A stretch of DNA of 64,000 nt from Paramecium octaurelia (lineage: Eukaryota; Ciliophora; Oligohymenophorea; Peniculida; Parameciidae). The notes beneath the pieces were generated by a model. That model saw only the letters and a list, made by a program, of their open reading frames with translations. It did no database searches and was not told the DNA's origin. The number at the start of each line of letters is the position of its first letter. Position 1 is the stretch's first letter. The stretch covers positions 209,568 to 273,567 of the forward strand of contig CAJJDP010000072.1 of the NCBI GenBank assembly GCA_905182995.1, given 5' to 3'. A program made the translations under genes and the position numbers. Below are positions 24,550 to 36,074 of this stretch, piece by piece.

Positions 24550-25699
24550 TATCATTTGTATATAAAACTTCTCTATTCTATTTATTAGTGATATCAGTAT
24601 GATTTTATTATTTCCCTCCTTAACATAATTGTTGCTTAAATTCCTTATAATTACCATTAGATAAGCAAAATTGCTTGTTTCTATTACAACTCTAATACAT
24701 TTCTACAATGTTGTTCATTTAAATTAGCTCAATCATTACATATAGATATTATGATTCCTAAGTAGGAGAAATAATGGTTCAAAATATTTATATGCTAGTG
24801 GAATTTCTATGTGTTACTATTCATCTTGCTTCTACATTTTCAAATATTGTTGTATATTTAATTCAATTACAATTTATTTTAGATATAATTCATATAATCC
24901 ACATTTAAAAAAAGTCTATTTATAATATAAACTCAATATCTTCAAAGTTTATTCTCCTTTTTATATCAAAACAACTAATAAAAAGTTGAAAATGTAAAGT
25001 GATATATTCTAAATATCTAATAATGAATATGAAATGCTCTCATTCCCTTGAATTTATAAATGAACAATTAAATGAGAAATAATTTACTGGACAACTTATT
25101 TTTTTAGTTGTTATATACTTCAATTCTTATTTTTATGTCCCGTATTGTACCTAGGAAGCCCTTTATTTGAGAATAACTCTTTCTCTTAATAAGATTTGTG
25201 AATTATCTATCTGTGTTTGAGAGCACTATTTTATTTATTTAAAAATCAATTTATTTTAATTTTACAATTTTCAAGTGGACTATAAAATATTTGATTATAA
25301 AGATTATGGTAATTAGTGGCTTGCAAAGATATTGGTAATTAAAAAATATGATGAATCTTAAGGTATATTTTTGAACAAATCTAAAAATAAACCAAAAATG
25401 AATGTCTATAATAATAAATAAATGAATAATTGGAGGTTTGCATAGTTTTTAAAAGTCTATAAGGAACAATTGGAATAAATATCTATAACTTGTGTAAAAA
25501 TTATCCTTTAAAATCTTAAAAATCACTCGTGTTATTTAATAGATAGCGATTAAAATTTCCAATAATAAATACTTATCAATTAATTTGAGGACTTACAAGA
25601 AAATTCTGCTTCAAACTTAATTGTTTTTATTTTACTTTAGATACTTGACACTAGGTATTGAAAGATAAATATTTAAATAAAAAGAAACTCAAAATACCA

Positions 25700-27905
25700 T
25701 TTACTCAGGTTTATTCAACTTAACTAGGATATATTCTGGATTTTGACATGGAATTCTAATTAATCTGATTTTACCATAACTATTGCAATTCTTCTTCAAG
25801 CTTTCTCGACAATTTCACTTAGAGTTCATTGTAAAATTTTGCTTATCTTGAAAACTTATGTTATTGCAATTTCTCAAAATAATCTTCTTCAGATTCTTGG
25901 TGTAACCAAGAGATTCATCTATTATTGAGTTGTATTTTTTGTATAAATCGTTAAGTTCAAGGCTCTTCATTAAGGCTTCATTTGTTTTATAATGTAAGGA
26001 TTAAACTTTAAAAATCCAACTAGAAAAAAAAATATGTAAAACAGTAGAAAGGATAAAATAATAATAATTATATATGTTTAAGGGAAAGTAAATATTAATA
26101 TTTGTAAGAATCTCATTAGTACTTGAGAAGAAATCAGTTAAATGATGATAAGAAATAACATTAATAAATTAGTACTTATCCATCCAGTAGATATTAATAA
26201 TAAATCATTTAGATGGAAAAATGAAAAATTATTAGTAAAAATAAACTAATATAAAAATTTGACTTAAATAAACAATAATAAATAAAGCTATGAGAGTAAT
26301 AGGGTATAATATGGGATACATGTAACCATAGTAGGAGCAGTAGCAACCTAAAATAAATACTGAAATATATTTGTCATTAAAGTTTATTTTTTTTAAGTTA
26401 TTTAGTTAGCTTCAAATTATGTTAAAGTTGAATTCTTATTTAAATATTTGTATTAAATAAATCATATAATTGCCAAGCGTACTAAAAATCAATTATACTA
26501 AATATCATAATTTAGAAAGCATTTATTAAAACAATATATATGAGATCTTCATTGAGCCCACCAGCATTCCATAAGTGTTATTTGCTTTCGCTTTAGTCTA
26601 AGTTCTCATACTCTATAAATACTGGTGTCAGAATAATTAGAAAAGTAAAAGTAAGTTCAGTACTCTCCATCACAATTTACATAAAAAATTGAAATAAAGG
26701 AATATCATAGTTTGAATAAAATTTATTGAATGCTTTCAATTATAATGAAATACTAAGTTTTGTAAAACTGAGATAGAAGTAGCTGCAAATAAGCTTAAAA
26801 GTGAATTTATATTTAATTAATTTTCAGAATTAGCGAAATATATTAAGCTTGTACTTTTTTAGTGATATATACAACTAAATAAGCCGCCATTCCGAAGAAA
26901 AGATTGAGATAAACTGATTTTTCCATTTTTAATATTCCATTTTTCATTTTAAGGTCTTGGACAAAAGGACCATTTTATTTTTTCTTCTTCGTAGATAAGC
27001 TCTTTCTAGAAAATTACAAAATTATTATTACTTCGCTTGAGAAAGTTTTAAAAATTCTTCCAGTGAATTCCAAAAACTTTCTCGATTTTTGCAGAATAAA
27101 ACTCTAATCCACTATTATTTGTATTATATTTTTTAAAAAGCTAAAAGTAATAAATTGAAAATAAACATATCGTTATCTTTAGCCATAATTCCTTTTATTT
27201 TTAGTTTTACCTAATTTTCTAGATGTTCTTTATCATAGATAAAACAACAATCAATAATTTTAAATGATTCACCTTATCTTTATTGATTATTTATCAATGC
27301 AATCATACTCTCCATATCTCTTGCCTTAGTATGAATATTTATCACTTCTATAGAACATTTTGTTATTGTAAACTCACTATCAATCTCGCGATCAAATTAT
27401 AATCATCATTTTCAGTGTATGATATATATCGAAAGAAACCTAATTGGATTTAAAGGGAGATCAAATATAAAGTGTCCAAAATGTAATCTTCAAAACTATC
27501 ATGAAATCCATAAATTACTTATAAGAATCAATTCTATTTAAAATTGATAAATAATTGTTTAGATTCTAACTACAGTTTTTATCCTTATTGCATGAATCTC
27601 CTTTATAATTCTTAATCATATTGTAGATTCCAGCAACTATGCTATTTATCACCAACATTAATTACAAATTTATGCTTAGAAAAATAAATAGATTTTTCAA
27701 GAGCAAAAAGTATTTGTATGCAGTACCATGCTATGCAAATTCATTTAAGTCTGTCAAGAGGGAATACTTTATCTTTGAAATAGGATAATTACAACAAGGA
27801 CATCTTTTTGAATTTCTTATAACTTCTTTATGAATAACTTGAGCTTTCTGAATGTAAAAAATAGTCAATTTACACAATGATCCTCTGCGAATTCGAAGTT
27901 TGGAG
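25700..27905 (-). pseudogene. decayed OSCA/TMEM63 (CSC1) family gene, left copy
   Basis: Colinear with the intact gene at 46807-49069. Recognisable parts in order: KAQVIHKEVIRNSKRCPCCN, HGTAYKYFLLLKN, IVAGIYNMIKNYKGDSC, the cytosolic FLEFTGRIFKTFSSE block, YPITLIALFII and EALMKSLELNDLYKKYNSII. Intron positions are shared (for example a 24-nt GTA...TAG before the IVAG segment). The 5' exon is missing because the sequence is fused at 27905 to an HSF fragment, and the C-terminal part runs into TGA in shifted frames. Nucleotide divergence from the right copy is clearly higher than that of the flanking segments. Not expected to give a working channel. Confidence 0.75.
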
Positions 27906-28144
27906 GTCATCTAATTAATAGTAATAATAATATTGATACCATATTCAATCTAGCATAATGTGATTGCAATTTCATCATTATTTTTATTGAAAGTTGAAAC
28001 TATTTATTTAAAGTCTTTTATCCTTCCTTCAGATCTTCTAATTATCCTTTCAAAGCATTTAATTCTTTTTCATAATCTATCTTATCTAATTTCTTTTTTA
28101 TCTATAAAACCCGTTTTGTTTCTCTATTGTTCTCTCGAATAGTA
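27906..28144 (-). pseudogene. internal fragment of a heat-shock-factor gene
   Basis: Minus-strand sequence equals codons from TIRENNRETKRVL through MMKLQSHYARLNM of the HSF gene at 45653-46785, plus its second intron. The DNA-binding domain is cut off at the duplication boundary (28144) and the last exon is deleted at 27905. At least 183 bp are identical to the right arm, including third codon positions, so the copy is recent or has been homogenised. No start codon or stop of its own. Confidence 0.85.
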
Positions 28145-28155
28145 TTGCTAGACTA

Positions 28156-29137
28156 ATGAAATATTTATGGTTAGGGCATTTACTGATTATATTATCTAAA
28201 ATGTTGGTTTATTTTAGGTTAGTATATCAAATATAACTACTTTATGCCTCCATTTTAAGTCATAATCCAAGCACTCTAAGGTCAATCCATTAACCCTCAA
28301 TAGATTTCAATTATCCATAATAATAAAAATATGATCGATATGACATTCTTTGAATTTCTACTTACACAATAATTAAGTCTTATGATATCCTAACAGATCC
28401 TGAAGGGCTGATTAAAACCCATAGACACAACAAAACAAAATACTCTGGTATCTTTAACCCTAATTTTATAAAAATATTGTCAAAAATATAAACCTCTCCT
28501 TCTTAAGTTCATAAAATTGACATAATAGAATAACGTAAAATTAGATTTGGCATTACTCTAATAATTTGACTATGATCGAATCGAATACAACAAGTTTCGC
28601 CAATGGTTACCTATAACAAAACCCAAAGTTCATTTCCTTGACTCTACCTTCTTCAAAGAATTACCTGTCTCCAAACATAATGCAATAATCAATTTGAATG
28701 AATAATTCAATTTCACTCTCGTAAAGAAATCTTAAGAAGACGATCTTTAAAATTCAAAGTTGATAGTCAAAGGATTGATGAAAAATAATACTACACTACA
28801 TACCGGTCTAGCACTGATATAAATTTAACATTTGAAAAGCCAATCAGATCACGGCTTATCAAATATACTCTAGATGAAAAAGAAAAGGAAGTTGCTTAGA
28901 AAAAACTCAAAATTACCTATTCAGAAAAGCATTTTGATTAACAGAACCAGAAGTCAGAGAAAAAAAATCAGACTTAATAGTAAAGAGTAAGATCGCGATC
29001 TTTTTAATAGAAAGAAATTAGATGATAGGCAATTTTAGTGCTAAAAATCAATTCTCCAAAGTTAACTAATGATATTTTTCTAACTTTCAATATAAATGGG
29101 ATATATAATTTCTGTTTGTTTAAACATATTATTATGA
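28156..29137 (+). pseudogene. decayed or unresolved gene next to the left-arm junction
   Basis: Starts with MKYLWLGHLLIILSKMLVYF, similar to the first residues of the SPRY-type gene at 52395 (MNCVWLGHLLEIMSIIFLLF). Further on, a frame beginning at ATG 28331 meets one TGA at 28409 and then continues open to 29135 with protein-like content (FDYDRIEYNKFRQWLPITK, KVHFLDSTFFKELPVSK, KKKRKLLRKNSKLPIQKS). Either the TGA sits in an intron I cannot define or the gene is dead. The C-terminus is strongly basic. No SPRY domain is present. Family unknown. Confidence 0.4.
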
Positions 29138-29467
29138 AGTGTTGAATGTTTATTTTTTGGATGTAAAAACAATTCCGAATATTCCTAATATTTTGCATGT
29201 GAAAAATTCAAGTCAATTAAATAAGACATAATTTTTGATGAAAATAGAAAACATTAAAATTTACGATTAAAAAGAGGAATAAAATCATTTTCAATCTGGA
29301 TCTTTAATACTACATCTGTTTGGAAATTCTTAAAAATTTCCTTAGATCGTGAATAATTAATCATATTGTTGTTCTTCAACATATTTTTCTTGATTATTTC
29401 TTTAAACTTATAAACTAATTAATGGTTAGATTGTATCAAAATTGAAAATTTCTATATATTTTTTAAA

Positions 29468-30970
29468 ATGAATAAATTTACTTTATTCTTCTATGACAAA
29501 AATGTGGAAGCTCTTTATTAGTCTCAAGCACTTTAGCACTTTAGAATTACGCATTTTAATTTGCTTTCAAAAGGTTACATGGTTAATTTTTTTTTTAGAT
29601 GCTTAACCTATTTACTTAATGATGAATTAAAACGATTTTATCAAAACATAGGAATGTTAATATTTTTCATTGTGGCGGACATTTTTTTAAACAGACACTT
29701 TATAAGTTTGAGAATCCTATCAGTCATTTCAAATCACCTGCTGATAATTTTTTTTTATTTATTCGATGAAGATAGTGATGCAGCGATTTCTCATTTGAAA
29801 GGAGTAAACTAGATGGGAGCTAGTTTTCTTATAACAATAGGTACCGAGTTTCCAGAAGCATCACTTCAGGTGATAGTAATTACAATTATCAGAATTATTT
29901 TCTTTTTGAATTAGACCAAATCCCTCATCTTATACCCTTTAGGAAGCATGGTTTTTGTAACTATTTGTTAAGTATACTTTTTGTACAAATACAATGAGGC
30001 AATGAGAGCACAATTTATGTTAATTTAAAAAGATAGACAATGGGAAAGAATCTTAGAGTAACTGATCAATAAGTAATCCTATATCATGTTAAACTTCAAT
30101 GAAAGTTCGTTTTAGTTCGAGTATTTCATGGCACGCAACTTCTCAAATTGCTTCAAAAGTAAAGAAGATATATTAAATTTCTTAAAAGAAGCTTAATACT
30201 AAAAAAACTCACTAAACAATTATATATATGAGTAGATGAAACAATATCAATAAGAAAGAATTGATCTCTATAAAAAAGAGATCATTGTTAAATAATAAAG
30301 GGAATTAATAAAATTAGAGTTTTCGATCTTTTTCGCAAACCAACCAACTATTTTGATTATTTTTCATAAACCGAAATTAAGGATATAAAATGCACCCCCA
30401 ACAATAGGTAGTTCAGTTTTTTTTTAATACTTTGTTTAATTATTAAAGAGTTTAAAGAAACAACTAAAATAAAAACCACATTATATTACGTTTATGAAAC
30501 GGATTCGTTTAATCGAAATACACCATAACTTATAAAATAGTTGGGAATAAACAATATAAGAAATTAATCTTTGTCATGTAATTTCAAAGCAAGCCAAATA
30601 TTTTCCTGACATTATGGTATAGATCTATATAAAAAATACAATAAATTTGAAAACAAATTCAGATATTTTTAGTTTAGTATTGTTTAAGTTATTTTCTAAT
30701 ACAAATACCTATATAATTAAATTTAGGTACTCTTAATTAGAAGAAGATAGGATTTAGTTGATAGTTAGTGGGAAATTTAATTCTTCTGTTGTTCTTTCAT
30801 TTTTTGAACTTCATAAGGAATCTCTCAGCAGATTTGTAATTTTAACCTAAGCAACCTAATATGGTAATTAATCAATATTAGATATTCTAGTCATTGGAAT
30901 GTCTTTTGAGTAAAACCCTTATATACCGTTTACTGGAAAAAATAAGAAGTACATAGATTAATAAATTTGA
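29468..30970 (+). CDS. membrane protein of a degenerate histidine-kinase-like family (paralogue 1)
   Basis: 500 residues, single exon. N-terminal half: hydrophilic start, then several membrane spans (IGMLIFFIVADIFL, SNHLLIIFFYLF, LQVIVITIIRIIFFL, SMVFVTICQVYFLY). The middle is a helical linker with a coiled coil (YEQMKQYQQERIDLYKKE). The C-terminal 200 residues have ordered strand/helix pattern (IFSLVLFKLFSNTNTYIIKF, EDRIQLIVSG) placed like the N box and G1 of a HATPase domain, yet the Asn and the DxG needed to bind ATP are absent. Paralogues stand at 39045 and 41442 with the same architecture. I infer a sensor kinase-derived membrane protein that no longer phosphorylates. Confidence 0.72.
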
Positions 30971-31563
30971 TTATAAATTAATATTTATGAGATACTTCCT
31001 TATAGAATATCAATCAATATGATTGAGTAAACTCCCTAATTAAATTAACAAAGATTAATCTAAACTTACTAATCATAATTTTTGATATTTATAATTAATA
31101 ATTTTATAATCTTATTTAATTCCATTCCTAAAAATCAGCCAGGCATTGTATGAATTCCTGTGGAAAAATTTCAAATTATAATTTAAGGTGTATGTAGTTT
31201 AATTGTTTCTACTTTTCTACATATTCTTAGATATTATAACTTTTAGAAAGGAAGTTAGATACTTCATTAATTAATTTATGTACATATTTAAGCAAGGCTC
31301 ATAAACCAATTGCATTTAGATATTATTGATTTAAACAGAAGAAATAATATAAAAATTGATTAAATTTATCTATTTTCATTACTTATTCTGAATTTGAATC
31401 CAGGTTGAAACAGGGTAATTAATAAATAGTAATCATTGATCATCTGAGTTGTGGGGTGCGGATAATGAAAAAATTACAATAAATTAATAAATTTGTACCC
31501 TGCTTACGTGTAGAGATAATAATATTTAAGAATAAAAGTAATGAAAAAATTTGATTAATAAAA
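30971..31563. other. AT-rich spacer
   Basis: About 590 bp, A/T-rich, no supportable gene. Confidence 0.6.
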
Positions 31564-32150
31564 ATGAGTTTAATAGTGTTGTTCGCATTATTCATTTTTG
31601 GTTATTGCGATTAAAAGGAAGCAGGATTACAGAAAGTTAAGGTTTAAGTAGCTACTGTATTGGATGGATATTATAAAGAATTCGATGGAGTATTGTGTTA
31701 TTCAGAGAAATATAATTAATTTGTGATTTATCATGAAAGATCTAAGGCCAAAAGTAATGCTGAATACTAATGTAATAGATTTGAAGGAATTATTTCCTGA
31801 GACTGATTTCTTTTTGTAATTTGGAATGAATGGAAATGCAGTAGGATTAAGTCTCTAGAACTTTGTTCCTTAAGTCATAATCAATGAAGATTAATATAAG
31901 AGTGTTGTTTTGACTGTAAAACCTGAAGTAAAGAAGGGTAAGAATGTATATGGATCATTCATTAGGGACTACTTTGAAAATAGCTTTCGTAGCAGAAGAT
32001 TACGAAGGTGAATAAGAGAGATTTATAGATCTTTTGGAGAATGGAGTAAATACTTATAAGCCAATCAGTGAGACTCAGTTGAATTTTGCAGCTATGCAAT
32101 TTGAACATAAGTTTATTTAATATGTGAAGAAGATGCACGATGAATTGTGA
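31564..32150 (+). CDS. secreted or ER-lumen protein, unknown
   Basis: 177 residues after removing two canonical introns (31754-31778 and 31938-31965); both are needed to keep the frame. Residues 1-15 (MSLIVLFALFIFGYC) form a clear signal peptide. The mature part is a balanced soluble domain with TVLDGYYKEFDGVLCYSEKY, KNLKELFPETDFFLQFGMNG and KIAFVAEDYEGEQERFID. No membrane anchor follows. No family recognised. tRNA-Thr lies 33 bp downstream. Confidence 0.83.
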
Positions 32151-32183
32151 TTTATATAATAAATAAATGTAGTATTTAACGAT

Positions 32184-32255
32184 GCCGGTTTAGCTCAGTG
32201 GTTAGAGCATTTGCCTCGTAAGCAAAGGGTCGGGGGTTCAATTCCCCCAATTGGC
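32184..32255 (+). tRNA. tRNA-Thr(CGT)
   Basis: 72 nt: acceptor GCCGGTT with AATTGGC (two G.U pairs), D-arm TAGCTCAGTGGTTAGAGCA, anticodon arm TTTGC-CTCGTAA-GCAAA (anticodon CGT, codon ACG), T-arm GGGGG TTCAATT CCCCC. B-box consensus GGTTCAATTCC is intact. No intron. Directly followed by a T-run. Confidence 0.95.
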
Positions 32256-32264
32256 TTTTTTTTT
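32256..32264 (+). terminator. Pol III T-run terminator after tRNA-Thr
   Basis: Uninterrupted run of T residues starting at the first base after the tRNA acceptor stem, the usual RNA polymerase III stop signal. Confidence 0.85.
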
Positions 32265-32300
32265 GGCCTTGTGTCTATCTTATTAATAATATATTAAACT

Positions 32301-33240
32301 ATGGATTTTGAATGGGAATTGATTAAAAGTTTGAGAGAACAAAAAGGAGGGGAGGACAATTATGTTAACGAAGAAAATTATACGGTTCACAGGGCAAAAT
32401 AAAGATGAGAGCAATAATACAAGGTTGGATTACATAGAGATAACAAGTTTTACAAATATCATTTATTACCTGGGTTATAAAGGTTTAATAAGAACTGTTT
32501 TCATTGTTTAACTCAGAAATGAGCAACTTTTTGATTAAAATTAGATTATCAGGGTGATAGAATTAAAAATTTCTATTCGGTGAACAAGTTTATTCTACTG
32601 TGGAATTAATCCTATTGAGTAGATGATAAATAAATATAATTATATAATTTAGATTGAAATTTAGAATTAACAATTTTAAAGAGAATAATGTGATTTGAAG
32701 AGAAACATAAATAAGTTAATATAATGCAAATAACCATAATAAGAATATTAGTTGGCAACTTTAAAAATCAAGTATAGAAATTAAATTAAATGTATAGAGG
32801 TAACCCTACTTAAAAAAGAATTAAAATGACATTGAGTCAAATATCTCTAGGCCTATTATCGGTCATAAATTATTGAAGTAGTAATATCAAAATTCTCGAT
32901 CAACATAAATATTTTAGAAATTGATTACATATACTTAAGATGTAAAAAAATTTAAGAACATTATGGTGTAAATTCTAAAAAGGAGAGTGATTCTGATATT
33001 TATTATTCTAATAATCAATTATTGAAAATGGAATCTAGTATTTACTTAGCAGATCCAGGATTCTTAGATTCAGCTTCATTTAATTCTTATTGTAAAGCCT
33101 TAAGAGCATTTTAAAGAAGCTAACTTTCATTGTTTTTAGCTGCAATTGACTTGTGTCTTTCCAAGACTTAGTTCATAACAAGTAGAAAGTGATCTTCCTC
33201 AGGGATTTTAGTTTTGGTCCCTCCAGAATCAGATTAACAT
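32301..33240 (+). pseudogene. unresolved or decayed plus-strand gene
   Basis: An ATG at 32301 opens MDFEWELIKSLREQKGGEDN, which looks real, but TGA follows after 35 codons; the same frame then continues as YKVGLHRDNKFYKYHLLPG and NKNCFHCLTQK before another TGA. Further down, blocks such as NDIESNISRPIIGHKLLK and KKESDSDIYYSNNQLLKMES lie in other frames. The His/Cys spacing recalls a zinc-finger module, but no intron pattern I can find reconnects the pieces. Treat as a decayed gene or one with unusual splicing. Confidence 0.35.
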
Positions 33241-33606
33241 TTATTTTAATTCATAATATATTGATTTAATTATACCGTAAGTTCTTATGATTTTACATAA
33301 CATAGAATGAAGAGAATAAAATAGTAGCTTATTGATGGATAAGCGTAGAGTATTTATTTTATTATTGAAATATAGATTATCATGTATTATTAATTCTAAA
33401 TAGAGATCAAAAGTAATTATTTTCAAAGAAGTTTTACAAATGTGATTTGATGCATTCAACTAAACCAATATAAATTTATCTTTGATTATCCAACCACACA
33501 GACCTAGTATTTCTATCCATAATATCTAAAAACACTGTAGAATTACTAACTTAAAATTCTTGAATTGTTTATAATTAATATAAATTAGTTAATATATGAT
33601 TCAGTA
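33241..33606. other. AT-rich spacer
   Basis: About 365 bp downstream of the CSPP1-like gene's stop on its strand. No gene seen. Confidence 0.6.
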
Positions 33607-34993
33607 TCATATTTAATCTACAAAAGTTTCAAGAAATAAATTATCTTCTATATTAGATAGTTGTCTGCTTTAGTGTGAACTCTTTTTATAATCACTTTCT
33701 GTGATTAATTTCTTTTCAGTACTAGCTAAACTATCAGGTCTCCTATTTGCAATCTATTATTTCACCAATTTCAAATTAGCCTCTTCAAATAATTATTGTT
33801 TTTTCAGCTCATCCTTTAGATTGTATAATTCATAAAATGCTCTATTTTTCTTTTCAGTATTTATTTAAACCTCTCCCCTTAGTCTTCTCAACTCTTCATT
33901 CCATTTGTTAGATTAAAATTCAATTTCTTCTTTCAATTTTTCTATTCCTTATTCTTATTCTCTACTTTTAAATTTATTGATCTCCAATAATTCCTATTGC
34001 TCCTATTAAATCTACTAAATTATTTATGGCATAGCAGATCTATATTAGATTGGTTAATATTGATAATTAGACTATTAGTAAGAATCTTGATAGGATTACT
34101 ATTGAAATAACTATTATTATTATTGTTATTGCATTTACTATATTTCATATTAATTTAATGGTTAATTATATTAATGTTATGAATTATTTCTAAATGAGGT
34201 ACTATTTTAATTTTGACCAGCTGTGTTGGGAGGGTTATATGTAATATTTATTAAATTTTAATCTTGCAAGGTTCTCTAAGATTATAATTTCGTTAAAGGA
34301 GTGTGAGGATTTACTTTATGTTTAAGTTCTTAATCATATTTATCATCAACTTCTTTGAGATAATTAGGAACAATATTATTATTAGTTAAATTAATCTAGT
34401 GATCTTCGAATTCATTGAAAATGAACTTTGAATCATCCTATTATTGTCTAAGATGTTTATTTTTAATCGTTTTAATAATGAGCTTCTTGTCATCTTCTTT
34501 ATTCTAATTTTAACTTATTTTTTCCCTTTCCTTTTTTAATTTTTCTTCATATTTTCTATCCTCTTCAATTTGTTTTTACCTTTCCTCCTCTTTCCTCTTT
34601 TTCTTTTCGTCTATTTACTTTTATATTTCATCAATGAATGCTTGCTTTTATGTCTATTACTATTAATCTTTTGCATCCTTTTGCTTATATACTTTTGCAA
34701 ATATTCCCCCATCAGAATTTCTGTTTGCTTCTATTTCTATGTTTCGAATTATTTCTTTTCTTTCTGCAGCTGTTATTTTTGATGGGCGATCATTTCTTTG
34801 TAAATAGAAGGGAACAGGTTCTTGTATTTCTAATTTTTACTCATCATTATATTATTATAACTTATATTTTTAATCTTCTCGAATCGACATCTGCTTGAAT
34901 TAAATAATTTACTTGTTCTTATTATTCTTGCATTACCCTTTTTCCACTTGCAGCAAAAAAATTAGATCTCCTATTTGCTTCCATTTCATTCAT
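33607..34993 (-). CDS. coiled-coil protein, CSPP1-like
   Basis: 454 residues with one 22-nt intron at 34891-34912, which is required to join MNEMEANRRSNFFAASGKR to the main frame. Residues 40-170: QEPVPFYLQRNDRPSK, then QKQAFIDEIQKQIDEKKKRK and EEERQKQIEEDRKYEEKLKK, the Lys/Glu helix arrangement seen in CSPP1/CCDC66-type centrosomal proteins (KxAYxxxLxEQIxEKKxxK). A Gln-rich tract (QQMQQQQQQQLFQQQ) occupies the middle, and a second coiled coil near 330-410 (IEKLKEEIEFQSNKWNEEL). CSPP1 acts at centrosomes and ciliary axonemes; that role is inferred here from the motif only. It heads a run of ciliary-type genes. Confidence 0.72.
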
Positions 34994-35293
34994 ATTCTAA
35001 TAACAATTAGTTTAATATTTAATTTGATTAAACCCAATAGTAAATTAATTCGATAATAGATATATTATCATCATATGCCTTATGAAACATCCTTCAAAGT
35101 AAATAGTGCAAGGACTGCACTCTAATAAACCTTAATTAAGACTCAGATAATTAAGTTGTTTGTAAACTTAGAGATTAAATAATATTAAGTCTAAAAGAGT
35201 AGTTAGTAGTTTCAATGAAAATCAAATAATACCATCGTAACATAGAGCGAGATCATAAAGATTATACAATAATAAAAATAAATCCCTTTTGTA

Positions 35294-35635
35294 ATGATCA
35301 AGTCTTCTTATAGAAATGATGATCATATTGAAGGTGAATAAACTTTTTAGGGTCATATACAAATACTAATTAGAAAGTATATTAGATTTAAGTAAGATTA
35401 TCCAAGATTTAAGAATGAGAAATCGAAAAAGATTTTAAAAACATTTTCACACTATCAAAATAAAGAAGACTCTAAATTATTGGAATTCTTAATGTGTTTC
35501 GTAGGTATTATTGTATATTTAAAATATAAAAATGGTGAATAGTATTTTTTGATAGAAAAATAATGGGATGGATCATTCATATTTTTGAATCACATGTGTG
35601 TTTGGTCAGTTTGCAAAGAAATTATTGACAATTGA
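35294..35635 (+). CDS. small protein, unknown (possibly with an upstream exon)
   Basis: 113 residues, ATG 35294 to TGA 35633-35635: MIKSSYRNDDHIEGEQTFQG, then RKYIRFKQDYPRFKNEKSKK and hydrophobic C-terminal part (LLEFLMCFVGIIVYLKY). A further ATG at 35075 (MPYETSFKVNSARTALQQ) lies in the same frame with one TGA between, so a longer spliced gene from 35075 is possible, but no 3n intron covering that TGA has good borders. Its 3' end overlaps the convergent minus-strand gene by 30 bp. Confidence 0.45.
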
Positions 35636-36031
35636 AAATATGATTGGATGAATACTTACGAAGTTTAACTAATTGTTTTTGCATTTTTGATTTAGGATGA
35701 ATTGCACAGCGGCACCAAATTGAAGTTTTAATTCACTACTTGTCATATTCATCAGATTGTTGGTATAGTTTTCTTCAATTGACTTTTTGGAACTCTCCTC
35801 GATCTTTGAAAACATTTCCTAACTTGACACATACTCACTTTTGGAAATGGAGATCGAAGTAAATTGTTAGTTCAAATTTTTCTTTTTTGGAGTCATAAAT
35901 TAGTAATCCAATTTGGTGACAATTGATATCTAATTATCCAGAGCAACAGATTCAGCTTGTTTCAGAATAATGTTGTGTTTAGATAGGAATTCTAATATGA
36001 TCAGCTTAATCTTATTAAACACATTAATCAT
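35606..36031 (-). CDS. small helical protein, unknown
   Basis: 141 residues, single exon: MINVFNKIKLIILEFLSKHN, LDYQFMTPKKKNLNQQF, Ser-rich ISISKSEYVSSQEMFSKIEE and MNMTSSELKLQFGAAVQFIL. The layout (short N-terminal helix, Ser-rich middle, SSELKLQFGAAVQ helix) looks like a real protein. The gene lies 43 bp downstream of the EF-hand gene's stop. The last 10-20 residues are uncertain because a GTAAGT donor-like site occurs there and the stop overlaps the opposite gene. Confidence 0.6.
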
Positions 36032-36074
36032 TAAAATAATAATTGTAATTAAAACACAGTCTAAAATGCAATAA

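Larger units (their letters stand above)
24060..28144 (+). repeat. left arm of an inverted segmental duplication
   Basis: Read on the minus strand, this segment matches 45952-52330 on the plus strand. Agreement is very high in the outer part (24240-25150 against 51230-52150, only scattered substitutions by eye), lower but still colinear in the membrane-protein part (25.7-27.9 kb), and perfect over at least 183 bp at 27960-28142. The inner junction is sharp: both copies read CTCTCGAATAGTA and then diverge (28144 and 45952). Relative to the right arm, the left arm lacks about 650 bp (right-arm 46191-46845) and has no copy of the one-base assembly gap. Confidence 0.9.

Noticed and set aside
27960-28142. 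Plus-strand frame of 60 codons (MIAISSLFLLKVETIYLKSF), repeated on the minus strand at 45954-46136
   Set aside because: It is the antisense of the HSF coiled-coil exon; the sense reading matches HSF proteins and explains the conservation.
28165-28185. GGTTAGGG as telomere-like sequence
   Set aside because: A single short match inside a coding-like block; no tandem G-rich telomeric repeats nearby.
34570-34898. Hydrophobic plus-strand frames (Leu/Phe/Tyr-rich)
   Set aside because: Antisense of the Lys/Glu-rich coiled coil in the CSPP1-like gene; such shadows look like membrane proteins.
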